Below are positions 8,128 to 17,208 of a stretch of DNA of 56,820 bases, one piece after another. This DNA comes from Amazonocrinis nigriterrae CENA67 (GTDB taxonomy: Bacteria > Cyanobacteriota > Cyanobacteriia > Cyanobacteriales > Nostocaceae). The translations under genes were made by a program, and so were the position numbers. The notes beneath the pieces were generated by a model. The model made no database searches, had not been told where the DNA came from, and saw nothing but the letters and a program-made list of their open reading frames with translations. Numbering within the stretch: the first letter of the stretch is position 1; each line of letters opens with the position of its first letter. The stretch covers positions 153,072 through 209,891 of the forward strand of contig NZ_JAECZC010000029.1 of assembly GCF_016056305.1 (NCBI RefSeq). The letters are read 5' to 3'.

Positions 8128-8805
8128 TTAAACTAAACCAGAACGCAAGGCAACAACAGCTGCTTGCACGCGATCGTCAACTGCTAGTTTGTTCATGATC
8201 CCCCGAACGTGAGTTTTAACTGTATTGGGGCTGAGATATAGTTTTTCAGCTATTTCTGGGTTGCTTAACCCATCTACCATTAGTTTTAAGACTTCTAACT
8301 CACGCACAGATAGGTTAGCAATGTTGTTGGTAGGCGATGGCGGTTTAAGATTGTCAATTACTTGTCTGGCAATTTGGGGATCGAGGTAGGCTGCACCATC
8401 AACTGCGGCAGCGATCGCACTCAATAGTCGCTCTACACTCGCACCTTTGATACAATAAGCATCGGCACCGCTAGATAATGCCGCAATAATTTCTGTCTCC
8501 GTTTTGTGCGATGTCAACATCACCACATGAGTTTCTGGTAATGCTGCCTTAATTTGCTTTGTCGCTGCAATGCCATCTAGTCTTGGTAAGCCAATATCCA
8601 TGACTACCAAATCAGGTTTTAATTTCAGCGCTGCTTGCACACCTAAATAGCCATCTTCCGCTTGTCCCACAATTTGCAACTGGGGATGAGCCATTAATGA
8701 CTGTTCTAATCCCAGTTGCATCATGGGATCATCTTCGACTATTAAGACGCGCAATTGAGAAACATTGGTAGGTAAATTGAAGTGATGGCTGGTATCTGGA
8801 GACAT
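8128..8805 (-). CDS. NarL/FixJ-type response regulator
   Basis: A 225-aa two-component response regulator. The receiver domain (about 18-135) shows the acidic pocket VEDD (23-26), phospho-acceptor Asp70 in LVVMDIGLPRLDG, the switch Thr/Ser in VVMLTSHK and the DAYCIKGAS loop. The C-terminal LuxR-type helix-turn-helix (about 158-225) reads LSVRELEVLKLMVDGLSNPE and LSPNTVKTHVRGIMNKL. It should be a DNA-binding transcription factor activated by phosphorylation. No histidine kinase is adjacent, so it is an orphan regulator here. It lies 82 nt downstream of era on the same strand, with a heptamer repeat between them. Confidence 0.92.
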   Translation of the reverse strand: MSPDTSHHFNLPTNVSQLRVLIVEDDPMMQLGLEQSLMAHPQLQIVGQAEDGYLGVQAALKLKPDLVVMDIGLPRLDGIAATKQIKAALPETHVVMLTSHKTETEIIAALSSGADAYCIKGASVERLLSAIAAAVDGAAYLDPQIARQVIDNLKPPSPTNNIANLSVRELEVLKLMVDGLSNPEIAEKLYLSPNTVKTHVRGIMNKLAVDDRVQAAVVALRSGLV

Positions 8806-8811
8806 TTTCAG

Positions 8812-8846
8812 AAGTTAGAAGTTAGGAGTTAGGAGTTAGAAGTTAA
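8812..8846. repeat. Heptamer tandem repeat (STRR), AAGTTAG/GAGTTAG
   Basis: Five heptamer units, alternating AAGTTAG and GAGTTAG, lie between the response regulator and era. Confidence 0.8.
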
Positions 8847-8887
8847 GTCTTTAATTAAAAACTCATAACTTTGAACTCCTAACTTAT

Positions 8888-9856
8888 TTATTCTTCCACG
8901 CGATAGCCCAACTCGGCTAAGCTGACGCGAGAGTGACGCCATTTTGGTTGCACTTTCACGAATAGTTCTAGGTAGACTTTGCCAGATATTAACTTTTGGA
9001 TTTGTTCGCGGGCTGCACTACCAACTGCTTTGAGCATTGAGCCACCTTTACCAATCAGAATCCCTTTTTGAGAATCCCGTTCTACGTGTATGGTGGCAAG
9101 TACACGGGTAATGGTTGGTGTTTCTTCTACTTTATCAATGGCGATCGCTACTGAATGGGGTACTTCTTCCCGCGTCAACAGCAAAATTTGTTCACGAATC
9201 AACTCACCCATGATAAAGCGTTCGGGTTGGTCTGTCACCAAGTCCGGGGGATAGTATAATGGCCCGGTTTCTAAATGCTCGATTAATATCTGTTGAAGTT
9301 CGGGTAATGCTGCACCACTTTTGGCGGAAAATTTCACTGTTGGCCATTGATGAGATTTAGCCAACTGTTCGTAACTCTCATCAATAACTTGAGTATCTGC
9401 AGGTTGTTGGTCAATTTTGTTTATACCTAAAATCACCTGTGTTTGACTACGAATCAGTAAATCGGCAATAAAGTGATCGCCTGCACCACAAACTGCTGTT
9501 CCATCTACTACAAATAGCACTACATCTACTGATTCAATGGCTATTTTGGCATTTTGTACCAGCACTTCTCCCAATTGATGATGAGGTTTATGAATGCCTG
9601 GTGTGTCTACAAAAATTAACTGTGCTTCTGGTGTAGTTAAAATGCCTCGTAAACGATTACGTGTTGTTTGTGCTACTGGTGATGTAATCGCTATTTTTTG
9701 TCCTATTAATTGATTCATTAAAGTAGATTTACCGACATTTGGACGACCAATAATGCCGATAAAACCTGACTTAAATTCAGGAGGAGCCTGGGGAATTGTG
9801 ACTTCTCCTGAATAAGAGAAGGTGTAATTATCAATACTAGTCAACTTTGGCTCCAT
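8888..9856 (-). CDS. era: GTPase Era
   Basis: Era is a GTPase that binds the 3' end of 16S rRNA and assists 30S subunit maturation. The 322-aa protein has the P-loop GRPNVGKST, switch II DTPGIH and the specificity motif NKID, followed by a C-terminal KH domain containing IHVERDSQKGILIGKGG (the KH GxxG loop). The N-terminal 30 residues before FIGIIGRPNVGKS are an extension relative to the roughly 300-aa E. coli protein. It is transcribed away from pfkA. Confidence 0.95.
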   Translation of the reverse strand: MEPKLTSIDNYTFSYSGEVTIPQAPPEFKSGFIGIIGRPNVGKSTLMNQLIGQKIAITSPVAQTTRNRLRGILTTPEAQLIFVDTPGIHKPHHQLGEVLVQNAKIAIESVDVVLFVVDGTAVCGAGDHFIADLLIRSQTQVILGINKIDQQPADTQVIDESYEQLAKSHQWPTVKFSAKSGAALPELQQILIEHLETGPLYYPPDLVTDQPERFIMGELIREQILLLTREEVPHSVAIAIDKVEETPTITRVLATIHVERDSQKGILIGKGGSMLKAVGSAAREQIQKLISGKVYLELFVKVQPKWRHSRVSLAELGYRVEE

Positions 9857-9943
9857 CCTCGTAATTTATAGATGAGGTAAATGGGTTTTTTCCCAAAACA
9901 TCAACAATCATAAAATCACCCTAACATTTTTAGGGATTGCTTC

Positions 9944-9996
9944 TGCTTAGGCTTAATGTACTACTAACCTTTGCTTAGGTTTAATCTACTACTAAT
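9944..9996. repeat. Two 25-bp direct repeats upstream of pfkA
   Basis: TGCTTAGGCTTAATGTACTA... (9944-9968) and TGCTTAGGTTTAATCTACTA... (9972-9996) match at 22 of 25 positions with a 28-bp spacing. They end 31 nt before the pfkA start in the era/pfkA divergent region, where they could be paired protein-binding sites or a simple local duplication. Confidence 0.45.
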
Positions 9997-10027
9997 CATA
10001 CTTGGATCATAACGTCAAAAGAAAGAT

Positions 10028-11110
10028 ATGGGAGAACACAAACGCATTGGCATTCTTACTAGTGGGGGAGATTGCTCTGGTTTGAATGCTGTAATTAGAG
10101 CTGTGGTACATTGTGCTGTGAATACCTATGGCTGGGAAGTGTTAGGAATTCGTCAAGCTACATTAGGATTAATGGCACGTCCACCACAAGCTACAAAACT
10201 GGAAATTGAACAAGTTGATTCGCTGTTAACTGCTGGTGGTACAATGTTGGGAACAACCAATAAAGGCGATCCTTTTGCTTTTCCCATGCCTGATGGTAGT
10301 TTGTGCGATCGCTCCGAAGAAATTATCGCAGGCTATCATGAATTAAATTTAGATGCTTTGATTGGTATCGGTGGTGATGGCAGTTTGGCAATTCTTCGCC
10401 GCCTGGCACAACAAGGTGGTATTAATTTAGTTGGTATTCCCAAAACCATTGATAATGATATTGGTGTTACTGAACATGCCATTGGTTTTGATACAGCTGT
10501 TAATATCGCCACTGAAGCATTAGATAGGTTGCATTTTACAGCTGCTAGTCATAGCCGCGTCATGATTTTAGAAGTGATGGGACGTGATGCGGGACACATA
10601 GCAATAGCTGCGGGAATTGCGGGGGGAGCAGATGTAATTTTAATTCCAGAAATTCCCTACACCATTGACCATATTTGCTACAAAATCAAAGAACGCCAAG
10701 AAACAGGCAAAAACTACTGTTTGATTATTGTATCTGAGGCAGTTCGCACCCACGATGGGGAAATTGTGACGATGACAAACCGCCTAGGACAATCGCGATA
10801 TGGTGGTATTGGTGAATATTTAGCAGATCAAATTATCCAGCGTGTTGGTGTAGAAACGCGAGTCACAGTTTTAGGACACATTCAACGGGGTGGAACTGCT
10901 TCCCCACTAGATAGATTAGTTGCAACAGCTTTTGGCGTCGCGGCGGTTAATTTAATAGCAGAAGGTAAATACGATCGCATGGTAACATGGCAAAATCGTC
11001 AAGTATTAAGCGTACCAATTACAGAAGCGATCGCTCAATACAGCGCCGTTGATCCTAATGGTACTTTAGTTAAAACCGCTCGTGGCATGGGGATTTATTT
11101 AGGAGACTAA
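10028..11110 (+). CDS. pfkA: 6-phosphofructokinase
   Basis: Glycolytic enzyme phosphorylating fructose 6-phosphate to the 1,6-bisphosphate in the cytosol. The 360-aa protein shows GILTSGGDCSGLNAVIRA, IGIGGDGSLAIL, the catalytic PKTIDNDIG, GRDAGHIA and GHIQRGG. Its GGDG is typical of ATP-using enzymes (PPi enzymes have GGDD), whereas the Lys in PKTIDND is the residue found in PPi-dependent relatives; E. coli has Gly there. This mixed pair occurs in a subgroup of bacterial PFKs, so the phosphate donor should not be assumed from E. coli. AAGAAAGAT precedes the ATG. The gene is convergent with the zinc hydrolase gene at 11331. Confidence 0.93.
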   Translation: MGEHKRIGILTSGGDCSGLNAVIRAVVHCAVNTYGWEVLGIRQATLGLMARPPQATKLEIEQVDSLLTAGGTMLGTTNKGDPFAFPMPDGSLCDRSEEIIAGYHELNLDALIGIGGDGSLAILRRLAQQGGINLVGIPKTIDNDIGVTEHAIGFDTAVNIATEALDRLHFTAASHSRVMILEVMGRDAGHIAIAAGIAGGADVILIPEIPYTIDHICYKIKERQETGKNYCLIIVSEAVRTHDGEIVTMTNRLGQSRYGGIGEYLADQIIQRVGVETRVTVLGHIQRGGTASPLDRLVATAFGVAAVNLIAEGKYDRMVTWQNRQVLSVPITEAIAQYSAVDPNGTLVKTARGMGIYLGD

Positions 11111-11330
11111 ATTTAGTTAGGAGTTAGGAGTTAGGAATTATGTTTTCTCTTTGTGCCTTTGTGGTTAAATAAATTATTTTTAAACCGCAGAGGCGCAGAG
11201 GAGGACACTTCCGTGCGGGGGTTCCCCCCCGTTGAGGAAAGTGTCCGTGACGCAGAGAGAATAAATAAAGATTTTCACGATGATTGAGAAATGCTGTAGT
11301 ACTATTCAGTCATCAGTCATCAGTCATCAG
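11111..11330. repeat. Convergent intergenic region made of nested repeats
   Basis: GTTAGGA heptamers (about 11115-11136) are followed by a CTTTGTGCCTTTGTGG ... CGCAGAGGCGCAGAG hairpin-type repeat. That repeat is interrupted by a long stem-loop at 11203-11246 (GGACACTTCC ... GGAAAGTGTCC around a G-run/C-run core). CAGTCAT heptamers follow at 11307-11332. The stem-loop could end transcription from both sides, though it has no T tract. Confidence 0.55.
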
Positions 11331-12458
11331 TTAACTAATAACTCCAAGTACAAATTCACCTTGATTTACAGCTTGATTAGTTGAAATGTCATAAACCAAT
11401 CCACTTTCTTGGGCAAAGATATCTATGACACTTGGCAATTTACTTTCTTTATTAAAACTGAGGATTTGATACAGTTGATCACCAGCTTTGACTTGAGTAC
11501 CTAATTCTACTCTAGATTGAATCATGCCACCTGCGATCGCATAATATTTTTTCCTCTTGCTGCTGGTGAAAAAAGACATTCTATCATTTTTTGTTTGATA
11601 TGGTAAATTATGAATTTGCAATACACCTTTTTGTATTAAATAGTTTTTCACACCCCTAACACCTTTAGCTACTGAATCAGGGTTCATCTGCATTCCTGTT
11701 CCTAGTTCCAGTGTCCAAGCTTCTATATCAAATTTGATTTCTCTACCAAGTTGTTGAAAAAGAGTTTCCAAAGCTAACCAAGGCTTGATAAAAGCTTCAT
11801 CAAAAGCATCACCATCATATTTATCAAGTAAAATTCCGAAATCAAGCAAAAAGTATTTTGCACTATCTTCTCGATTGCAGAAGTAATAAACATAGTCTAA
11901 AGCTTGATTTGTAGAACTGTGTAAATCAATCAAATAATCCGCATCTAAACTGATAGATTGTAATTGGTAGCGAAAACTTTCAGTGAAAGGTACGCTAGTT
12001 GGAGAATTAATTTTTTCTAAAAGTTTGGCGAATTGCTCTTGAATTATAGTTAAATAATTTTGGCGAACGACCTTTGGAGTAAGATGAAGTTGAGATTTAG
12101 TAAATTCTACTAAATCATCAGCTTCTTTCTCATAGTCCCAAAATATCCGATTCCAATCCTTAGCTTCATAGGTACAATATCGCCCAGGGGAAAAATGTTG
12201 AGCGCGTTCATTTGTACCCATAGGATTACAAACCGGAACTAACCAAATTTCTCCAGCTAAATCAGTAGCATTGATTGTCAATAAAAACTCTATTAATTGG
12301 TGAATAACAGCATTCCCAGCGATTTCTGCACCATGTAAATTAGATTGAATATAAACCTTTTTACCTGGTTGATCGCCAACGAATTTGTAAACTTGAAGAA
12401 ACAGGCGATCGCCCGAAGCCATTTGACGTAAAAAAATCGTTTCAATAACTGGCAGCAT
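11331..12458 (-). CDS. AstE/AspA-type zinc-dependent hydrolase (succinylglutamate desuccinylase/aspartoacylase family)
   Basis: A 375-aa protein of the M14-like desuccinylase/aspartoacylase superfamily. The zinc-binding H-x-x-E is visible in SNLHGAEIAGN (about residues 39-49), a conserved region GEIWLVPVCNPMGTN follows, the third ligand region is probably DADYLIDLHSST, and the catalytic Glu probably lies in WTLELG. The C-terminal beta domain (GGMIQSRVELGTQVKAGDQL) resembles a lipoyl-like hammerhead fold seen in this family. The substrate is unknown; amide bonds of acylated amino acids or related compounds are plausible. HIP1 sites and base composition fit the surrounding core genome. Confidence 0.82.
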   Translation of the reverse strand: MLPVIETIFLRQMASGDRLFLQVYKFVGDQPGKKVYIQSNLHGAEIAGNAVIHQLIEFLLTINATDLAGEIWLVPVCNPMGTNERAQHFSPGRYCTYEAKDWNRIFWDYEKEADDLVEFTKSQLHLTPKVVRQNYLTIIQEQFAKLLEKINSPTSVPFTESFRYQLQSISLDADYLIDLHSSTNQALDYVYYFCNREDSAKYFLLDFGILLDKYDGDAFDEAFIKPWLALETLFQQLGREIKFDIEAWTLELGTGMQMNPDSVAKGVRGVKNYLIQKGVLQIHNLPYQTKNDRMSFFTSSKRKKYYAIAGGMIQSRVELGTQVKAGDQLYQILSFNKESKLPSVIDIFAQESGLVYDISTNQAVNQGEFVLGVIS

Positions 12459-12559
12459 AAAATAATTAGCTAATAATAATTTGAAGTCTCACCCACTTAA
12501 AAGCCACACAAACCCAAATCATACCAACTTGCGGGGAACTATCAAAACTCAATCTTCCT

Positions 12560-12584
12560 CTCTGCGCCTTTGCGTCTCTGCGTG
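12560..12584. repeat. Copy of the CTCTGCG intergenic repeat
   Basis: CTCTGCGCCTTTGCGTCTCT repeats the phrase seen near 11190, 39733 and, in reverse sense, 5139. A TTG inside it (12570) opens the longest possible reading frame of the next gene, but that extension is repeat-derived and is not taken as the start. Confidence 0.6.
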
Positions 12585-12635
12585 AATTACCCAGATAAGC
12601 TAACATCAGATTACCGAGTCACCAGCACAGCAGCA

Positions 12636-15600
12636 ATGGCAACAAATAGGTTGCGAATCACACATCAAAGCGAAACAATCCAACTTTCCTGGCAACGCCG
12701 ATATGAAAATCCTCGCCTTGCCCCAGCAGTCCCTTTCCAACAACCTTTTGATGCAGAAAACGCGGCTGAACTGCGCTGGTATTTAGAAGATTATTTAAAA
12801 TTTCCTTACGGTATTTTTCCTGGTAACGCTGCAAAAATCGAACAAAAATTACAGCAATGGGGACAAGACTTATTTGAACTAGTATTTCGCAGCAGTGAGA
12901 AAGCGCGAGAGTTTTTTCAAGAAGCGACAAGGGAAGGACTTGATAACTGTGAACTGGGCATCATTTCCGATAAGGCCGAAGTGCTGAACTTGCCTTGGGA
13001 GTTGCTATATTCCCCCGACTATCAATTTCTTGCGCCTTCACTGGCGGGAATGTATCGCAGTCTCAGCAGTCAGGCTGTAAAAGCACCATTGCCACCAATG
13101 CCCGATGATCAACTGAATATATTATTAGTAATTGCCCGTCCTGACGATGAGCAAGATGTAGGTTTTAAAACCATTGCCCGTCCCTTGCTGGCAGCGTTGC
13201 AACCAATACGCCAGCGAGTCAATCTTAAAGTATTGCGTCCCCCTAGCTTGAAAGCGTTTGAAGCGGAACTCCAGGCGAATAAAGGTTTTTATCATATCGT
13301 CCATTTTGATGGACATGGAAATTTTGACAACAACACACAGGGCGTTTTAGTCTTTGAGGATGAACTGGGAAATGAGCAAGTTGTTAGCGCGAGGGAAATT
13401 GCTCAATATTTAACAGATTGTCGTGTGCCGATTTTTGTACTGAATGCTTGCAAATCTGGACAAGTAGGCGAAGAAGCCTTTTCTTCTGTGGCGGGACAGT
13501 TGGTGAAATTGGGGGCAAAGGGTGTGGTAGCGATGGCGTATTCAGTTTACGCCAAAGGTGCAGAACACTTTATTGGGCGGTTGTATGGGGAATTAGTCAG
13601 GGGAGAGTGTATCGCCGCAGCCGTTGCAGCTGGGCGCAAGTCCATGTCTATTGAAAAACTGCGCCCCAGCCCGAAAGGAAATTTACCTTTACAAGACTGG
13701 CTTGTGCCGATTTTATATCAGCAGGAACCTTACACGCCCTTTGTTCCTAAGAAGACAGCACCGAGTTTTGCCGATTTGATGGCGCAAGCAGACAACACGC
13801 CACAAAGCAGCAAAGCTGTAGATTTACCCGATGAAAGTGCTTATGGTTTTATTGGGCGAGATTATGAGATTTTACGTTTAGAAAGAGCATTTCGGCAAAA
13901 TCATGTAGTGTTAGTGCAGGGAATGGGCGGTGTTGGGAAGACTGAGTTAGTCGCAGGTTTCGCCCGGTGGTTGGATGATACTCAAGGACGTGAACATATT
14001 TTTTTCACCTCCTTTGAACAAGGTGCGGGGTTGAGTCAGGTAATTAACCAAATTGGTAGGGCATTAGGTGGTGAAAGATTTTCCCAAATGATGCCAGAAC
14101 AGCAAGAGGGTGTGGTGCGGCAATATCTGCAAACTCATCGTTGTTTGTTGATTTGGGATAACTTTGAACCTGTTAATGGTTTTCCTACGGGGAATGAACC
14201 TTTAGTGAGTGGGGAAGAAAGAAATAAGCTCAAGCGGTTTCTTAAGGAATTGCGGGGTGGTAAATCTTGGGTATTAATTACCAGTCGCCGCGAAGAACCT
14301 TGGCTAGATTGTGGGTATAGTTTAATCAATTTGCGGGGGTTGTCTCAAGCGGATGCCCAAGAGTTAGCCGCGAAGATTTTGCAAACGGTGGGTGTGGAGA
14401 GAAAGAACCTGCCAGCAGAGTATTTGGAGTTGTTGAAATTGTTGGGGGGACATCCGTTGTCTTTGCGGGTGGTGTTGCCGCATTTAAAGACACAGACACC
14501 CGTGCAGTTAATTGAGGCGCTGCGGCGGGGGTTGGATACTTTTGAAGGTGAGGAGGATGAGGACAAGGATAAGTCGCTTACTATATCCTTGGATTATTCC
14601 TTTGGCAAGTTGTCGGAGAAGACAAGAAGGCATTTGCCATTTTTGGGTTTTTTCTATGAGAGGATTGATGCCATAACACTTAATATGTGTTCTGAAGCTT
14701 TAAGTAATCAGTTTCGACAAAAATATCAAGCTTTATTTGGCGAGATACTAAAAGAATCTAACTGGATAAAAATATTAGATGAAGGTGTACAAGCAGGTAT
14801 TTTGGAAAATTGGAATCACGATTTAATTCAGCTTGCTCCCTCCTTACTCATGACATTTGTCAATAATGGTAGTAATTCTTATAAAATTCATCCAACATTA
14901 CCTTGGTATTTTCGCCAGATCTTATCTAAACATCATTCCCCAGCAATGATTAGAGACTTAGAGAAAGCAATAATAGAATTTTATGCATTTTTTGCGGCAA
15001 CTATATCTGAAAATTTAATTGGTGAAAATTCTCATTATTTGTATAACGTGCTACTCTTTGAAGAGCCTAATATCCTTCAAAGTCTACACAATGCAGAACA
15101 TTATAAAGATTGGCATAGTATCCAATTTTTATTGCAAGCGTTAAGTGAAATCTATATTCGCCAAAGTCGTAAAGATGAATGGAAAAGCTTGCAGCGAAGA
15201 ATAAGGAGTCAAATTGGTTTAAAACTATCAGAAGCAAAATCTAAAGGTAATGATGCAGTTAGTTTATGGATTTATTTACGAAGTGCAGATGCTAGAGAAA
15301 TATCTGACTATACAAAAACAGCAAAATTTTCAGCTATTTGTCAGGAAATACTAAGCGAGTTAGAAGAACTTAAAGATACATTGACAGATGCTAAAATAGC
15401 AGGTTTATATGTTAGTCTTGGGATAGCAGCTCAAAGACAAGGAATATTTGAGCAAGCAAAGGAATATTATTATACTGCACTCCCAATTTTTGAATCAGAC
15501 GAGGATTTTCCAGAAGTCTCTAGAATTTATCATCAATTAGGCAATTTAGCTTTTTTTCAAAATAATTATCAAGAAGCCAAAGAATATTATCAAAAATCTC

Positions 15601-16703
15601 TAGCAATAAGAGAAAATTCTCATGATGGTAGAGCAGCAAATAATTATTATCAACTTGGGCTTATAGAGTCAAACAAAGCAAATTTAGAGCAAGCTAAAGA
15701 GTATTTTAATAAAGCTTTTAATATTTATATAAAACAAGTAAATATAAAACAAATACCAGCAGTATTGATTAATTTAGGAGATATTGCAGCCCAAGAAGGC
15801 AATCAAATATCTAGCATTAGTTATTATAAACAAGCTCTCCAAATAGCTGAAGATATGGAGGGTGCTGACTATTTAACAGCTGTTATTTTATATAATTTAG
15901 GTAGCTTATCATGGAAAAATAAAAACTATGAAGAATCTGCTAACTACTGTAAAAAGTCATTTCACATTGCTGAAAAGCTCGAAAACTGGGACTTAGCTTC
16001 TCAAGCATTAACTTCTTGGGGTCATGCTTTAGTAGAAGAAGGGCATTTAACCGAAGCTTTAAAGCTATACTTTCAAGCATTAATGATAGACATTGATGCT
16101 GATGATGAAAAACTTGATGCTCAACTAAATGTCATATCACAAGTCTCTATGAAATTTGGCGAAGATCAGTTTATGAAGACATTTTGGCAGCTACTATCTG
16201 AAGATGACTCAGGTGAGGTATATTTAGCAATGCGGCTACTAACTAAAAAAAGATATGTTAATGATTTTAAGTTAAAAAATATTAAAAATATCAAACCTCT
16301 TATAGATAACATAATTACATTAATCAAACAAAAAAATCCTGAAAGATTAGATGCTGTATTTGATACATTCGGTCATACTGTTTCTTTTAATAAATCGATT
16401 ACACAAGCTTTACGCTTGGAACTGGAAAACGATCATGACTCACTAGCTTGGTTTTGCAGTTATGTGTCTAGTGAAATTAACTCTAAAGCAGACAATAATA
16501 ATCTCAATCCTAGTATGAATATGGTAAAGCTTTTACTAGATAATGAATTTAAAATTTTTGAAGATTTTATACCTGGAAATGACTTTCCAGGAAGAATTTT
16601 GATTGTAAATGATAAAAAATTCAATCAACTGCCTAGCCACGTCAAACAGAAATTAGAACAAGACTTTAATATCTCACAACACATGATAGATAACGATGGG
16701 TGA
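12636..16703 (+). CDS. CHAT-domain protease fused to an NB-ARC/STAND NTPase and TPR repeats
   Basis: A 1355-aa multidomain conflict-type protein. A leading domain (about 1-160) precedes a CHAT caspase-like peptidase domain with catalytic His227 (HFDGHG) and Cys272 (NACKSG). An NTPase follows with Walker A GMGGVGKTE (429-437), a Walker B-like CLLIWDN and VLITSRR. The C-terminal half carries TPR-like helical repeats (FEQAKEYYYTALPIFE, YQEAKEYYQKSLAIRE, LEQAKEYFNKAFNIY). Such architectures are NLR-like sensors in which the repeats detect a trigger and the peptidase executes a response, often cell death or defence. I chose the ATG at 12636 (MATNRLRITHQ) over a TTG at 12570 that lies inside a repeat. 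From about 14640 onward the DNA becomes much more AT-rich, so the gene may be a mosaic. Confidence 0.88.
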   Translation: MATNRLRITHQSETIQLSWQRRYENPRLAPAVPFQQPFDAENAAELRWYLEDYLKFPYGIFPGNAAKIEQKLQQWGQDLFELVFRSSEKAREFFQEATREGLDNCELGIISDKAEVLNLPWELLYSPDYQFLAPSLAGMYRSLSSQAVKAPLPPMPDDQLNILLVIARPDDEQDVGFKTIARPLLAALQPIRQRVNLKVLRPPSLKAFEAELQANKGFYHIVHFDGHGNFDNNTQGVLVFEDELGNEQVVSAREIAQYLTDCRVPIFVLNACKSGQVGEEAFSSVAGQLVKLGAKGVVAMAYSVYAKGAEHFIGRLYGELVRGECIAAAVAAGRKSMSIEKLRPSPKGNLPLQDWLVPILYQQEPYTPFVPKKTAPSFADLMAQADNTPQSSKAVDLPDESAYGFIGRDYEILRLERAFRQNHVVLVQGMGGVGKTELVAGFARWLDDTQGREHIFFTSFEQGAGLSQVINQIGRALGGERFSQMMPEQQEGVVRQYLQTHRCLLIWDNFEPVNGFPTGNEPLVSGEERNKLKRFLKELRGGKSWVLITSRREEPWLDCGYSLINLRGLSQADAQELAAKILQTVGVERKNLPAEYLELLKLLGGHPLSLRVVLPHLKTQTPVQLIEALRRGLDTFEGEEDEDKDKSLTISLDYSFGKLSEKTRRHLPFLGFFYERIDAITLNMCSEALSNQFRQKYQALFGEILKESNWIKILDEGVQAGILENWNHDLIQLAPSLLMTFVNNGSNSYKIHPTLPWYFRQILSKHHSPAMIRDLEKAIIEFYAFFAATISENLIGENSHYLYNVLLFEEPNILQSLHNAEHYKDWHSIQFLLQALSEIYIRQSRKDEWKSLQRRIRSQIGLKLSEAKSKGNDAVSLWIYLRSADAREISDYTKTAKFSAICQEILSELEELKDTLTDAKIAGLYVSLGIAAQRQGIFEQAKEYYYTALPIFESDEDFPEVSRIYHQLGNLAFFQNNYQEAKEYYQKSLAIRENSHDGRAANNYYQLGLIESNKANLEQAKEYFNKAFNIYIKQVNIKQIPAVLINLGDIAAQEGNQISSISYYKQALQIAEDMEGADYLTAVILYNLGSLSWKNKNYEESANYCKKSFHIAEKLENWDLASQALTSWGHALVEEGHLTEALKLYFQALMIDIDADDEKLDAQLNVISQVSMKFGEDQFMKTFWQLLSEDDSGEVYLAMRLLTKKRYVNDFKLKNIKNIKPLIDNIITLIKQKNPERLDAVFDTFGHTVSFNKSITQALRLELENDHDSLAWFCSYVSSEINSKADNNNLNPSMNMVKLLLDNEFKIFEDFIPGNDFPGRILIVNDKKFNQLPSHVKQKLEQDFNISQHMIDNDG

Positions 16704-16708
16704 GTTTT

Positions 16709-16789
16709 GTAGGGTGTGTTATGGACGATAGTCCTAACGCACCGCCAGAGATTTACGGTGCGTTACGCTGGCGCGATAACGCACCCTAC
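16709..16789. repeat. Interspersed inverted-end repeat (GTAGGGTG...CACCCTAC)
   Basis: GTAGGGTGTGTTA at the left end is matched by TAACGCACCCTAC at the right, with GCACCGCC and GGTGCG inside. It is the same family as 7958-8039, located directly after the CHAT gene stop. The rest of 16790-17068 shows no gene. Confidence 0.7.
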
Positions 16790-17068
16790 CGGACTGCCTT
16801 AATTTTAAGAAATTGAATCAGTATATTGTTGATTTTTCTGGCTAGCTGGGAAATTTAAAAAGGGTTGCATATTAAAATCGGCATTAATGAGCATTTTTCT
16901 CTACCATGTGTAGCTCATTCATCAGTTTTATTTAAATTTTACTAGCGATCGCATCAGCATAAGCCTAAAAATCACGATGTTCGTTACGTCAAGCCAGCCG
17001 TTCGTAACAACTGCGGTCGCAATATGAAAAGCAGCTTGTTCTATCCTAGAAACAAAAGGAACAGAACT

Positions 17069-17163
17069 ATGCAAGCCTACAAACTAAACGGTACAATCGA
17101 CAAATCAGGTCATCTAATTGTAGACCAAACCGGGAATATTTAAAGGAAAAACATAATTTGTAA
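17069..17163 (+). pseudogene. Truncated copy of the neighbouring antitoxin gene
   Basis: ATGCAAGCCTACAAACTAAA starts a frame giving MQAYKLNGTIDKSGHLIVDQTGNI and then stop. It matches the first 19 or so codons of the antitoxin at 17209, then jumps to sequence matching that gene's last codons (TTTAAAGGAAAAACATAAT against TTTAAAGGAGAAACATAAT). The middle, roughly 190 nt, has been lost and the tail is out of frame. It is therefore an internally deleted tandem duplicate. Confidence 0.75.
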
Positions 17164-17208
17164 GATCGCCTAAAATATTATTTAATAATATAAATAAGGA
17201 AAACTAGT

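Noticed and set aside
12570-12635. TTG-initiated 22-residue extension of the CHAT protein
   Set aside because: The TTG is inside the CTCTGCG intergenic repeat. The ATG at 12636 gives a protein start consistent with the first strand of the domain.
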